A DNA stretch of 64,000 nucleotides from Bog-473 sp963764305 (GCA_963764305.1 CAVXSD010000007.1:372001-436000); one strand, 5' to 3'. Positions 36,683 to 46,483 are shown, numbered from the stretch's first letter. Notes: generated by a model from the sequence alone, not told the origin. A program made the numbers and translations.

Positions 36683-37192
36683 TCACTCGAAGTCGCCGGC
36701 GGCACGGCGGAGGTCCGCCAGCTGGTCGAAGAGCCGCTCGACCGTCGCTGGCGACACGCCGAGATCCGTGAAGACCTGCTCGTTCAAGGCATCCGTAGCC
36801 TTCGCGGCGCTCCGCCGTCCCGCCGCCGTCAGGAAGGCCAGCGTGCCCCGCCCGTCGTCCGGATTCGAGCGGCGCGTGACCAGGCCATCTCCCTCCAGGC
36901 GGTCCACCGCATTGGTCACGCTGGCCGCGTTGACCTGGAGGCGCTCGCCGATCTTGCCCAGGGGCAGGACACCCTTGCGGGAAAACGACAGCAGCATGAG
37001 CACCTCGTAGCGGGCGAACGTGAGTCCCAGCGGGCGCAGGACGGCGTCGGCGCGCGAGAGAAAGATCTGCTGCAGCCGCATGATGGAAGTGACGACCGCC
37101 ATGCCGGACGCCTGGTCCGCCCATCCGTGGAGACCCCATTGGCGCTCCGCCTCGGCGATAGGGTCGAAACTCAACCGTCGCGATTCGGCCAC
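36683..37192 (-). CDS. MarR-family transcriptional regulator
   Basis: 169 residues, GTG start at 37192. Winged-helix core: LTFARYEVLMLLSFSRKGVL, GERLQVNAASVTNAVDRLE recognition helix, and GLVTRRSNPDDGRGTLAFLT wing. MarR proteins often sense aromatic or CoA ligands and repress adjacent catabolic genes. The mutase gene follows 40 nt downstream on the same strand, and GH1 starts 131 nt away on the other strand, so it may control either side. Confidence 0.88.
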   Translation of the reverse strand: MAESRRLSFDPIAEAERQWGLHGWADQASGMAVVTSIMRLQQIFLSRADAVLRPLGLTFARYEVLMLLSFSRKGVLPLGKIGERLQVNAASVTNAVDRLEGDGLVTRRSNPDDGRGTLAFLTAAGRRSAAKATDALNEQVFTDLGVSPATVERLFDQLADLRRAAGDFE

Positions 37193-37323
37193 AGGAGCAC
37201 GCTAGACCTTCGTGCGAGCGCTCGGGCCAGAAGGCTTGGCTTCCCGCCTCAATCGCGACATCGCTTTCGGGATTCGTGATGGATGCAAAGCTCTCCATTG
37301 GTGCCGTAAAGACAGGACGCTCA

Positions 37324-38557
37324 ATGACACGGTTTCCGCATGGTTTCCTCTGGGGCGCCGCGACAGCCGGCCACCAGGTCGAAGGGGGCAATGTCAACTC
37401 CGACCTCTGGCCGATGGAGTGGGCCGCGAACTCGACCTTCAACGAGCCATCCGGTGACGCCTGCGACCACTACCACCGCTACCCCGAGGACATCTCGACG
37501 CTCGCCGAGCTCGGCCTCAACGCCTACCGGTTCTCCCTCGAGTGGTCACGGATCGAACCCGAGCCCGGCTACTACTCCGCGCGCCGCACTGGACCACTAC
37601 GGACGCATGATGGAGAGCTGCCTGAACCTGGACGTCACTCCGGTCGTGACGTACAACCATTTCACCGTCCCGCGCTGGATGGCCGGGCGAGGCGGCTGGA
37701 GCGCGGCGGATGCCCCGGCACGCTTCGCCGACTATGCGTCCTGCGTCACCGGGCACCTCGCCGACCTCCTGTCGTGGGTCTGCACGCTGAACGAGCCGAA
37801 CCTGATGGCGATGATGCGGAGCACGGGTGTCCTGGCCATGGGTGCGGGAGATCGCGGGCCGGCACCAGAACCGGTCGAAGCGCAGGCCGGCATCGGAGGC
37901 TTCGACCCGGCGCGCTACCGGATGGGGATCGTGGCGGCGGATGTCGAGCAGATGGCGGCCGCACATCGTCTGGCGGCGCAGGCGATCAAAGCGGCCTCGG
38001 GCGTCATCAAGGCGGGGTGGACCCTGGCTCTCGTCGACCTCCAAGCGGCGGACGGAGGGGAGGAGCGGTGGCTCGAGGCGCGGCGGCTCGGCCAGACCGA
38101 CTGGTTGTCCGTCTCGGCCGATGACGACTTCGTCGGGGTGCAGACCTATTCCCGGGCGCGCATCGGACCGGACGGCCAGCTCCCCGCGCCGGAAGAGGCG
38201 GCCACCATGCAGACCGGTTGGGAGGTGTACCCCGAGGCGCTCAGCCACACGGTCCGGTTGGCCGCCGAGCACGCCGGGGTCCCCGTCCTCGTGACGGAGA
38301 ACGGCATGGCGACCGACGACGACGATGCGAGGATCGCCTACATCCGTGGCGCGCTCGAAGGTCTGGCCCAGTGCATCAATGACGGGATCGACGTGCGCGG
38401 GTACATCCACTGGACGCTGCTCGACAACTTCGAATGGAACGCCGGCTACTCCAAGACGTTCGGCCTCATCTCCGTCGACCGCGAGACCTTTGCCCGCTCG
38501 GTCAAGCCGTCGGCCCACTGGCTGGGCCAGGTCGCCCGACGCAACAGCCTTGGGTGA
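37324..38557 (+). CDS. GH1 beta-glucosidase, one frameshift
   Basis: About 410 residues after repair, a little short for GH1 (usually 440-480). ATG 37324 (MTRFPHGFLWGAATAGHQVEG) with AGGACG upstream. Acid/base Glu in TLNEPN, nucleophile in VTENGM, and GYIHWTLLDNFEWNAGYSK-FGL at the C-terminus. The frame breaks near nt 37582: after GYYS, one G must go to read RAALDHYGRMMES. Length 3n+1. No signal peptide. Upstream, TGCAAAGCTCTCCA (37284-37297) weakly resembles the uxaC palindrome. It probably removes terminal glucose from small glycosides. Confidence 0.85.
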
Positions 38558-38575
38558 AGTTGGGCGGACCCCGCG

Positions 38576-39754
38576 TCAGCGACGATGTAGCCCGTCGACC
38601 TCGAAGCCGACCCGTTCGATGTCGGGTGCCAGTCGGCCCAGATCGAAGCCGTACACGCCTGCCGCATTCTCGCAGAGGATCTTGCGGGCTACTGCCGCGC
38701 TGATAGTCGGATCCCGCAACAGCGCCTGCGTATGGACGTCCGTCCCGGGGAAGATCGATTCGAAATGGGGATAGTCGACGCCGAACATGGCGTTGTCGCA
38801 CCCGATCGCGAACGGCTCGTACTCGGCGCTCGGCCGCGCCAGCTCGGCGAGGGGAACCTGGTCCTCGGTGAAGGGTGAGATACCGGCGAAGCAGTTGGTC
38901 GCCCAGTACTGGCGAGCTGAGCCAGTGAATTGACGCATGCGCTGCAGCGTCTGGGCCCATCCGGTCCAGTCGTCGCCCCACGACAGGCGACGGTCCAGCT
39001 TGCGGATGGTGGGGGCGATCCAATCCGCCTCCGTCTCCACGAAGGCCACCCGGAGGTCCGGGAAGCGCTCGAACACGCCCCCGAGGATCATCTGCGCCAG
39101 CGAGCGCCCGGAATAAAACGAGTGCTCGAGAGCCAGCGTCATGATGGCGGCGAACCCCGGAGGCCCGTAGGCGGGCGCGCCCGATCCACCATGCTGGCTG
39201 ATCGGAAGGTCGACCTCGACGCAGGTTGCCCACACCGGATCGAGCGCGGGATCGAAGAAGAAGGTCCCGCCTGGAAGCAGTGCGGGCATCATGACGCCAC
39301 CCAGGCCGTGCTCCTTCGCCCAGCGGATGTCGTCGACGGCTTTCTCGATATCGGCGAACGAAATGAGGGCTTGGCCCGCCCGCCGCCCGGGCGTCTGCGC
39401 GCAGAAGTCGGCGAGCCAGCGGTTGTAGGCCAGCCGCGCCTGACGGTCGAGCCCGGGGTCCGAGAACGTGCCGACGTCGTCCGCCGGCCTGCTCTGGAAG
39501 GGCAGGCCGTTCGGGAACAGCACCTCGGCCACAACACCCTGGCTCTCCATGTCTTTCAGGCGCAGATCCGAGTCCCACTGCGAAGTCGGGTCGAGGCCCG
39601 GGCTCAGATTCCCACTCTCGGGCGCTCCGGCAGCCTCCTCGGCACTCACCCATTCGTCGAAGACGTCGAGATACTGCTTCTCGACGTAGTTCCGGTAGTC
39701 ACTCCTTGAGGCCCGGACGTGTCCGTCCACCGAGATGATCGCGGTCTTCGACAT
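38576..39754 (-). CDS. ACMSD-type amidohydrolase (amidohydrolase family 2)
   Basis: 392 residues, intact. Start ATG 39754 (MSKTAIISVDGHVRAS). SVDGHV holds the N-terminal metal site, LPISQHGGSGAP the barrel His, and FGVDYPHFESIFPGTD the late Asp typical of this family (compare FGSDYPH in the two other homologues). It lies between GH1 and GH78 but is transcribed convergently with GH1 and 99 nt downstream of GH78. Its specific reaction, hydrolysis or decarboxylation, is unknown. Confidence 0.82.
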   Translation of the reverse strand: MSKTAIISVDGHVRASRSDYRNYVEKQYLDVFDEWVSAEEAAGAPESGNLSPGLDPTSQWDSDLRLKDMESQGVVAEVLFPNGLPFQSRPADDVGTFSDPGLDRQARLAYNRWLADFCAQTPGRRAGQALISFADIEKAVDDIRWAKEHGLGGVMMPALLPGGTFFFDPALDPVWATCVEVDLPISQHGGSGAPAYGPPGFAAIMTLALEHSFYSGRSLAQMILGGVFERFPDLRVAFVETEADWIAPTIRKLDRRLSWGDDWTGWAQTLQRMRQFTGSARQYWATNCFAGISPFTEDQVPLAELARPSAEYEPFAIGCDNAMFGVDYPHFESIFPGTDVHTQALLRDPTISAAVARKILCENAAGVYGFDLGRLAPDIERVGFEVDGLHRR

Positions 39755-39794
39755 CGTCCCCCCTTTCAGCACGGCTCAGTCGTGCTCGTGGTCA

Positions 39795-39808
39795 TGCTAA
39801 CGATTGCA
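39795..39808. promoter_or_regulatory. LacI-like site upstream of amidohydrolase
   Basis: TGCTAACGATTGCA has TG...CA ends and a CG centre, as in LacI-type operators, and lies 40 nt upstream of the amidohydrolase start in the 99-nt gap after GH78. Symmetry is imperfect. Confidence 0.3.
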
Positions 39809-39853
39809 GCAGGTGAGAACCACGTAACGGACGACAGGTGGTGGGCCGCGGCC

Positions 39854-42426
39854 TCAACGGGCCGCACACTCATGGGTCGCGGTGCCGGGCCCCTGGTCAC
39901 GCCGGGTGCCGTCCGGCAGGACGACCTCGGCCACGGTCCCCGGCGGCACGGTGACGGTCAGGTGGAGGGACGATCCATCGAGGTGCCACGCTGACTCGAT
40001 CCGGCCGTACGGGGAGTCGTGCACGGCCTCGGCCCAGGTGAGGCCTCCACCGGATCGGGGCTCGACCCGGAAGCGCCGGTAGGCGGGGTACCCGTCGAGA
40101 AGCGTGATACCGGCGACGTAGTTGTGCAGGAACGAGATGACGGCGCCCTTGCTGTAGTGGTTGAGCGACTCGTGCGGCACACCGTCCGTGTCGATGCCCT
40201 CCCACAGCTCCCAGACCGTCGTCGCACCGCGCGCGACCATGGCGAGCCACGACGGCGGCGTGTCCTGCAGGAGGAGCTCGTAAGCCACGTCGAGATGGCC
40301 GGTGTCGGCCAGGACGGGCAGCAGGTACGGCGTGGCCAGGAAGCCGGTGCCGAGGTGCGTCCCGGCCTCCCGGATGAGGGCGACCAGCCGCTCCGCCGTG
40401 CGGGCCCGGAGGTCGTCGGGGACCAGGCCGAAGGCGAGGGCCCGCACGTGGTTGGCCTGGGTGTCCGGCGTGAGTGCGCCGTCGGGGCCGATGAACTCGG
40501 TACGCCAGGCCTCGAGCACGTTCGCAGCCAGGTCTTCGAAGCGGGCGGCCTCGGTATCGTGGCCGAGCAGCCGGCCGATGTGGCCGGCCAGCGCGGCGGA
40601 GTGGCACAGGAACGCGGTACCGACTGATCCCTGGTCGATCTTCATGTGATCGTCGGACTGCGCACCGGGCTCGAGCCACTCCCCCCAGTGGTAGCCGCCG
40701 TCCCAGAGAAACTCCTCGTGGGGCGCGGGCTCGGGGCGGGCCTCCTCCCGGCTCGCGTGGCGCTGCGTCCGCGCCGTCGTCGCGGCGAACTCGATCCACG
40801 AGACCATGTTCGGCCAGAGCTCGGCCAGCACCTCTGTGTCGCGATAGGCGCGCCACATCTCCCATGGGACCATCACGACTGCGTCGCCCCACCCCGACGA
40901 CCCCTGACGTCCCAGCCACATGCCCGACGTCGAGATCCGGAACCGCAAGGGGTCCGGCACGTAGTTCGTGACGCAGCCGTTCTCGAGCTGCTCGGCGGCG
41001 AGGTCGCGCAACCACTTGAGGGAGAATCCGGCGACGTCGTAGAGGAAGGCGCCGGTCGGGATGAACAGCTGCCAGTCGCCGGTCCAGCCGGCCCGCTCGC
41101 GCTGCGGGCAATCGGTCGGGATCTCGCAGGCGTTGTCGCGGAACGACCACTCGGTGATGTCGTGGAGCCGGTTCAGTCGCTCGTCGCTGCAGCGGAACCA
41201 TCCTGTGCGGCGGAGGTCGGTGTGCACGACGACGCCGGTGACGTCGTCGGGGGTGAGCCGGCCGGGATGCCCCTCGATGCGCGCGAACTGGAAGCCGTGC
41301 GTCGTGTGGCGCGGTTCGAACACCTCCCCCGGGGTCCCCGCAGCAATCGACGCGGTCGATCATGCCGACGTGCTTCTGCTCCCCGAGGAAGTCCGGCGAG
41401 AGATGGTCCTGGGTGACGTCGCCGGCATCATTCAGGAATTCGCCGTGCACGATGGTCAGTTCCGTGCCGGCCGGCCCGAGGTCGCTCAGGCGCAGCCAGC
41501 CGTTGATGTTCTGCCCGAGGTCGACAACCTGGCGATCGGGGTGGGGACGGGTCACGGCGACCGGACGGAGCTCCTCCACCCGACGCGTCGGCGGGGCCGG
41601 GGAGTAGGCCAGCCGGTCCAGGCCGTGGTCGGCGACGGAGACGGGTTGCCATGCGGTGGGCCGGGCCCGGTGGTCCTCACTCTGCCCCGCCATGAGGTCG
41701 GCGGTCAGTAGCGGCCCGGTGGCCGACCTCCATTCCGGGCCGGTGGTGACGACGACATCGTCGGCATGGAGCTGGCGCGAGGAAGGCGAGCGCGCTGCCG
41801 TAGCCGTCGGCCAGCTGGAAGAAGCCGGTGTGCCCGCGCCACCAGCCGTCGGAGAGCACCACCTCCCACTCGTTCTCCCCTGCCACCAGCAGGTCGCCGA
41901 CGTCGTAGACCTGGACGTGCAACGTGGTCGGGTAGCTGGTGAAGCCCGGCGCCAGCTCGACGTCTCCGACACGCCGGCCGTTGAGGAACGTCTCGTAGAT
42001 GCCGTGCGCGGTGGCGTAGATCCTGGCTCGTGCCGCAGGCGCCGCCAGCCCGAAGGTATGGCGCAGCACGTGGGCGGATCGCTCGGTCTCCATCGGTTCG
42101 ATCCAGCGGGCGGCCCAGTCGGCTTTATCGAGCAGTCCCGTCTCGAACCAGGCCGGCGTCGACCATTCGCTCACGCCGCCGTCCGTCCAGACCTTGACCC
42201 GCCAGACGACCCGCTGCCGGGAGGCCAGTGTGTCCCCGGGCCATGGGACGAGCACACAGTCTTCGGACTCGATCCGGCCCGGATCACGGCCGTCGATCTC
42301 GATGGCGTACGCCTCTTGGCGCGTGGCGCCGTCGGGGAGCCGCCACGAAAGGCGCGGGCGGCGCTCGCCGAGGCCGAGGACGGACGCGCCGAGATGCTCG
42401 ACCCCAAGGTGCGACGGTGCGTTCAC
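39854..42426 (-). CDS. GH78 alpha-L-rhamnosidase, two frameshifts
   Basis: About 856 residues after repair. Domain order fits GH78: N-terminal beta-sandwiches (RPRLSWRLP, YATAHGIYETFLNGRRVGD), VVDLGQNINGWLRL, then the (alpha/alpha)6 barrel with EIPTDCPQRERAGWTGDWQ and WELWEGID carrying the acidic catalytic residues, and a C-terminal sandwich. Frame breaks near nt 41785 and 41335; total length is 3n+2, as two single-base insertions predict. The start is uncertain: GTG 42426 is used, ATG 42474 is possible. No signal peptide is visible. It releases L-rhamnose; no rhamnose catabolic genes were found here. Confidence 0.82.
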
Positions 42427-42593
42427 GCGGGCGAGTTCATGATCTCTCTGGAGGCAGCGTACGGCTTCGGGCATTTGGCGTCGACCGGGATCTGTCACAT
42501 GATCCGATGCCGGGGTGCTCGATGTGGCGTTCGCGGGGGACGTTCCGGCCCGGGTGGCGGTTCGCGTGGAGCTCGAGCCCGGATACGCCCATA

Positions 42594-42624
42594 GGCACCG
42601 GCACCGGCACCGGCATCGGCACGG
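42594..42624 (+). repeat. Short GGCACC hexanucleotide repeat
   Basis: About five tandem units of GGCACC (one as GGCATC) in the 338-nt gap 42427-42764 between the divergent GH78 and SDR genes. Apart from this repeat and the operator-like site at 42730, I see no gene in the gap. Confidence 0.6.
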
Positions 42625-42729
42625 CTGAGACGAGCCCACCCAGACAATGGCCGAGCGGATGGGTGGCCTGGCTCCTCGCCGGGCCGGGGCGCCGTCAGCG
42701 GGCGAGCGGCGACCTTCTGGAAGCCTGTC

Positions 42730-42749
42730 TAACATCGGCGTCACCAGGT
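42730..42749 (+). promoter_or_regulatory. Candidate operator upstream of SDR gene
   Basis: TAACATCGGC-GTCACCAGGT; the left half matches TGACATCGAC at 8 of 10 positions and the right half keeps GTC. It ends 15 nt before the SDR start codon. Confidence 0.3.
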
Positions 42750-42764
42750 CTCAGGAGGAGGAAC

Positions 42765-43511
42765 ATGCGAACGGTGGTCGTAGGAGCTTCGAGCGGGCTC
42801 GGGCGCTGCCTCGGCATTGGGCTGGCCCAGCGCGGTGCGCACACGGCACTGCTGGCCCGCCGGCAGCAGCGGCTCGAGGCCGCGGCCGAGGAAGCCGGCC
42901 CGGGGACGCTGGCCATTACCTGCGACGTGACGAGCACCGAATCCTGCCGGGCCGCTGTGAACCAGGCTGCCGAGGGTCTCGGTGGCATCGACGCCCTCGT
43001 CTACGCGCCGGGTATCGGTCCCCTCGCCCGTCTCGCCGACATGGACGCGGAAACGTGGAGGCGGATCTTCGACACGAACGTGATCGGCGCGGCGCTGGTG
43101 ACCGCGGCGGCAATGCCCCATCTCACCGATTCCTCGGGCACCGCCGTCTATCTATCGTCGGTGAGCGCTTCCTCGACTCCCCCGTGGCCGGGCCTGGGCG
43201 CCTACGCAGTCAGCAAGGCGGCACTCGACAAGCTCGTCGAGGCCTGGAGAGGCGAGCACCCGACCGTGGGGTTCACGAGGGTCGTGGTGGGTGAGTGCAT
43301 GGGCGGCGAAGGCGACTCCATGCCCGAGTTCGCGAACGGGTGGGACCAGGAGCTCGCGGCGGAAGTCATGCCGCTGTGGTTCGCGCGCAACTACATGAGC
43401 GGTGCTTTCGTCGGGATCGAGGACCTCATCACGATCGTCGACTCGCTCCTGCGTCAGGGCGGCGCGGTTGCCATCCCGTCGGTGACGGTCTCCCCCCGTA
43501 TGCCCGGCTGA
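42765..43511 (+). CDS. Short-chain dehydrogenase/reductase
   Basis: 248 residues; ATG 42765 preceded by AGGAGGAG; a longer open frame to the left is rejected. VVVGASSGLGRCLGIGLA is the coenzyme loop, followed by ARRQQR, which favours NADP. VYLSSVSAS and YAVSKAAL give Ser-Tyr-Lys. The NxxG segment reads YAPGIGP. The gene starts a co-directional run with the thioesterase fusion, DUF427 protein and enoyl-CoA hydratase, so it is likely a 3-hydroxyacyl-type reductase or dehydrogenase in a CoA pathway. Confidence 0.82.
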   Translation: MRTVVVGASSGLGRCLGIGLAQRGAHTALLARRQQRLEAAAEEAGPGTLAITCDVTSTESCRAAVNQAAEGLGGIDALVYAPGIGPLARLADMDAETWRRIFDTNVIGAALVTAAAMPHLTDSSGTAVYLSSVSASSTPPWPGLGAYAVSKAALDKLVEAWRGEHPTVGFTRVVVGECMGGEGDSMPEFANGWDQELAAEVMPLWFARNYMSGAFVGIEDLITIVDSLLRQGGAVAIPSVTVSPRMPG

Positions 43512-43532
43512 GCGGGCGCCTCGGCTCGTCGT

Positions 43533-44780
43533 ATGAAGGTCGAGCATTACCCATACAGCGCGAGTGCCTGGTGGGGCGGGCAGCTCGTCGCCCGGTCCGA
43601 TGCATGCCTCCGCGTGGAAGAGTTGGGGGCGACGCCCGTCCTGTACTTCCCGCTCGCCGACATCGATCTCGACCGGTTCGAAGACCAGGGGCGCCGAGAC
43701 TCCACCGCCTGGGGGGAGACGCAGATGTGGAGTATCGCTCCCACCACCGTTGCTACAGCCCCAGTGGACGGCCAGGACATCCTGTCGAGCATTGTTGCGC
43801 CTCCGCCGCACCTCCGCGAGCTCAGAGGGTTCGGGGCCTTCGACCAGGACCGGGTGCGGATCGAGGTCACCGATGGGCGCCCGGGTGACCTCGCCCGGGA
43901 TGTGACCGTCAAGCGGTTCCCCAACTGGGGTGACGCCACTGACCTGATCGATGTGCTGAACCTCCGTCCGGACGGTCCCCTCGCCTTTGTCGGGTCTGCT
44001 CGGAGTGACGGGCGACGGCCCGTCGTGGAGGGGAGTCAGATGCTCGGGCAGGCGATCGTCGCCGCCGGACGACATGCCGCCGGACGACGGGCAGTGTCGG
44101 CCAGCATGATCTTCCTGCGGGCCGCCGATGCCCGCGAGCCACTCCGGTTCGAGCTGACGGAGCTGACTGCAGGCCGGATCTTCTCCGGCCTGACGGTCCA
44201 GGTGTTGCAGGGCCGGCGGTGCTGCGCAGCGGGCACCGTGCTCCTCGACGTGGCGTCCGAGGACGTCATCCGGCACGCCGCGGACCCTCCTGACGTGCCG
44301 GGGCCCTACGAGTGCCAGCCGTACGATATGGGGGTGACTGGCCGTGACATCAGGGTGGTCGAGGGCGCCTACACCGACGATCCGGACGCGCCGGCTGGGC
44401 CGCCGGTCGTTGACGCCTGGGTGCGCTTCCGCGAGGTGCCTGACGAGCCTGTGCTCAACGCCGGCCTGCTGGCGCAGTTCTCGGGCCACATGTCGATCGC
44501 CGCGGCCCTGCGCGCCCACGCCGGTGTCAGTCAGGCGCAGGCGCACCGCACGATCTCCATGGGGATCAACGCCATCAGCCTGTCACTGCACCACGAGGTG
44601 CGTGCCGACGAGTGGATGCTCTATCACCATCTCTCGACGTTCGCCGGGGACGGCATGACGCACTCCGAATGCCGCGTTCACGACATCGGGGGCGATCTGC
44701 TCGCCTCCTTCAGCGTCGAAGCGATGGTCCGTCCCTTCCCGGCCGGAACCGGCGCTGTCGACGACCGGACGGCGTTATGA
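43533..44780 (+). CDS. DUF427 / TesB-type acyl-CoA thioesterase fusion
   Basis: 415 residues with two parts. Residues 1 to about 110 resemble DUF427 (MKVEHYPYSASAWWGGQLVA, RVEELGATPVLYFPLADIDL). Residues 150-405 resemble acyl-CoA thioesterase II: two hotdog repeats, with EGSQMLGQAIVAA in repeat 1, and ADEWMLYHHLSTFAGDGMTH plus GDLLASFSVEAMVRPF in repeat 2. TesB enzymes hydrolyse acyl-CoA to free acid and CoA. The fusion is unusual; a tandem DUF427 gene follows with a 4-nt overlap, suggesting that the DUF427 domains act on the same acyl substrate. The role of DUF427 is not established. Confidence 0.75.
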   Translation: MKVEHYPYSASAWWGGQLVARSDACLRVEELGATPVLYFPLADIDLDRFEDQGRRDSTAWGETQMWSIAPTTVATAPVDGQDILSSIVAPPPHLRELRGFGAFDQDRVRIEVTDGRPGDLARDVTVKRFPNWGDATDLIDVLNLRPDGPLAFVGSARSDGRRPVVEGSQMLGQAIVAAGRHAAGRRAVSASMIFLRAADAREPLRFELTELTAGRIFSGLTVQVLQGRRCCAAGTVLLDVASEDVIRHAADPPDVPGPYECQPYDMGVTGRDIRVVEGAYTDDPDAPAGPPVVDAWVRFREVPDEPVLNAGLLAQFSGHMSIAAALRAHAGVSQAQAHRTISMGINAISLSLHHEVRADEWMLYHHLSTFAGDGMTHSECRVHDIGGDLLASFSVEAMVRPFPAGTGAVDDRTAL

Positions 44781-45457
44781 GCCTCACGACTGGGCGCGGC
44801 CCCTTGAGCGCACGGCCCGCCGGACGCTTCACGGCACCGATGCCGGGACCGGTGACCTACCTGGAGCCGCACCGGCGGCGGGTGCGCGGCACCAAGGACG
44901 ACGTGACGGTGATCGACAGCGAACACGCCCTGTTGGTGCACCGCCCAGGCTGCCCGCCGACCTACGCGTTCCCTGCGAGCGACGTCGGGGACGTGCCGAC
45001 CCAGCCCGAGAGCGATGCCCCGGGCTATGTCACGGTCGCCTGGGATGCACTGGACGCCTGGTTCGAGGAAGACGAGCAGGTGTTCGGCCACCCGCGCAAC
45101 CCGTACCACCGCGTCGACTGTCTGCGCTCGGAGCGACGGCTGCGGGTCGCGGCCGCCGGCACCTCGCTGGTCGACACGGCGGACACCCTGGCCGTCTACG
45201 AGACCGCGCTGGAACCCCGCCTTTACGTCGACCCTCGCTTCGTGCGCATGGATCTCCTGCGCGCGAGTACCACCCAGACCTACTGCCCGTACAAGGGCAC
45301 CGCCACGTACTGGACGGCGCGCATCGGCGACATCGTCCTCGACGACGTGGCCTGGAGCTACGAGGATCCTCTCCCCGAGTCCGCCCCCTTGCAGCACTTT
45401 TTGAGCTTCGACGACAGCAGAGTGACCGTCGTGCACGACCTGCCGAAAGCGGGCTGA
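44777..45457 (+). CDS. Tandem DUF427 protein
   Basis: 226 residues from ATG 44777, which overlaps the previous stop (ATGA). Two DUF427 copies: residues about 35-115 (RRRVRGTKDDVTVIDSEHAL, TYAFPASDVGDV) and about 130-220 (RLRVAAAGTSLVDTADTLAV, with the hallmark TYCPYKGTATYW and WSYEDPLPESAPLQHFLSF). The function of the family is unknown. The strict coupling to the DUF427-thioesterase fusion suggests a joint complex in acyl-CoA or acyl-acid handling. Confidence 0.78.
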   Translation: MSLTTGRGPLSARPAGRFTAPMPGPVTYLEPHRRRVRGTKDDVTVIDSEHALLVHRPGCPPTYAFPASDVGDVPTQPESDAPGYVTVAWDALDAWFEEDEQVFGHPRNPYHRVDCLRSERRLRVAAAGTSLVDTADTLAVYETALEPRLYVDPRFVRMDLLRASTTQTYCPYKGTATYWTARIGDIVLDDVAWSYEDPLPESAPLQHFLSFDDSRVTVVHDLPKAG

Positions 45458-45534
45458 ACGCCCTCGGGGCTCCGAAAACGGTGCCGCTAGTGTGACGACC
45501 CGAGCTTTGTCCAGTGGGAATTGGGGGTCTCGAG

Positions 45535-46371
45535 TTGGATACTTACGAGACACTTCTCTACGAAGAGGATGACGGTGTCGCGATCGTCACTCTCAATCGT
45601 CCAGAGGTGCACAACGCGTTCGACCAGCGGATGCAGGCCGAGATGCGTGCCATGTGGCAGTCATTGCGCCGGAACGATGACGTCCGCGCCATCATCCTGA
45701 CCGGTGCCGGCGAGAAGGCCTTCTGTACGGGCATCGATCGTGCCGAAACGATTGAGCAGGGGTACCTCATCGACGAGGAGCGCCGGCTGAGGATGGCCAA
45801 CAAGACCGGGCCCGTGTCGACGCCGTTCCAGTACAACGACCCCGGGATCAACATCAACCCGAAGGAGAACGACCTCTGGAAGCCAGTTATCGCCGCGGTC
45901 AACGGCATGGCCTGCGCTGGGGCCCTCTACCTGCTGGGCGAGTCCGACATCATCATCGCGGCCGAGCACGCGACGTTCTTCGACCCGCACGTGACCTACG
46001 GGATGGTAGCCGGCTTCGAGTCCATGCACCTCTTGCAGAAGCTGCCGTTCGGCGAGACCATGCGTCTGGTGCTGCTCGGGGCGCACGAGCGCATGTCCGC
46101 GGAGCGGGCGCACCAGATGGGCCTCGTCTCGGAAATCACGCCCCGGGCCGAGCTCATGGACCGGGCCATGTGGGTGGCACGGGCGATCGCCTCCGCGCCG
46201 GTGTACGCCGTTCAGGGGACGGTTCGGGCGGTCTGGATGGCCCACGATCTCTCCCGGCGGGACGCCCGCGCCCAGGTGTCGTCCTTTGTCTCGCTCGGAA
46301 CTCAGTTCCAGAACATCGCGGAGGGCCAGGAGACGTTTCAGGCACCCCGCCCCGAGTGGCGTCTGCGCTGA
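45535..46371 (+). CDS. Enoyl-CoA hydratase/isomerase family protein
   Basis: 278 residues if started at TTG 45535 (GGGGG about 8 nt upstream; family-like opening DTYETLLYEEDDGVAIVTLN); GTG 45514 is the alternative. Crotonase motifs: LNRPEVHNAF, AFCTGID and NGMACAGALYLLGESD form the oxyanion region. The usual second catalytic Glu position reads DPHVTYG, so the exact chemistry (hydratase, isomerase, hydrolase) is open. There is a long insert around residues 70-105. It follows the DUF427 gene by 77 nt and ends before a strong hairpin. Confidence 0.82.
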   Translation: MDTYETLLYEEDDGVAIVTLNRPEVHNAFDQRMQAEMRAMWQSLRRNDDVRAIILTGAGEKAFCTGIDRAETIEQGYLIDEERRLRMANKTGPVSTPFQYNDPGININPKENDLWKPVIAAVNGMACAGALYLLGESDIIIAAEHATFFDPHVTYGMVAGFESMHLLQKLPFGETMRLVLLGAHERMSAERAHQMGLVSEITPRAELMDRAMWVARAIASAPVYAVQGTVRAVWMAHDLSRRDARAQVSSFVSLGTQFQNIAEGQETFQAPRPEWRLR

Positions 46372-46428
46372 TTCCGGCGGCCGGACCGCTTCCGCCGGAC
46401 AGAGGTGAGGATGACCGGTCCCGAGTGC

Positions 46429-46463
46429 GACGATCCGCCGGCGCCCGGCGCCGGCGGATCGTC
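46429..46463. terminator. Bidirectional hairpin between convergent genes
   Basis: Arms of 17 nt (46429-46445 and 46447-46463) are perfectly complementary, GACGATCCGCCGGCGCC and its complement, with one base between them; the inner bases must open as the loop. It lies 58 nt after the hydratase stop and 21 nt after the end of the converging binding-protein gene, so it can terminate both. Confidence 0.75.
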
Positions 46464-46483
46464 ATCACACTCTGACCGAGCGC

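Noticed and set aside
37284..37297. TGCAAAGCTCTCCA before GH1 as a second uronate-LacI operator
   Set aside because: It shares 11 of 14 positions with the uxaC palindrome core but has lost its own symmetry; too weak to list as a site.
42594..42624. GGCACC hexamer repeat as a phase-variation switch
   Set aside because: Only about five units, in an untranslated gap by the chosen starts, and multiples of 6 do not change frame.
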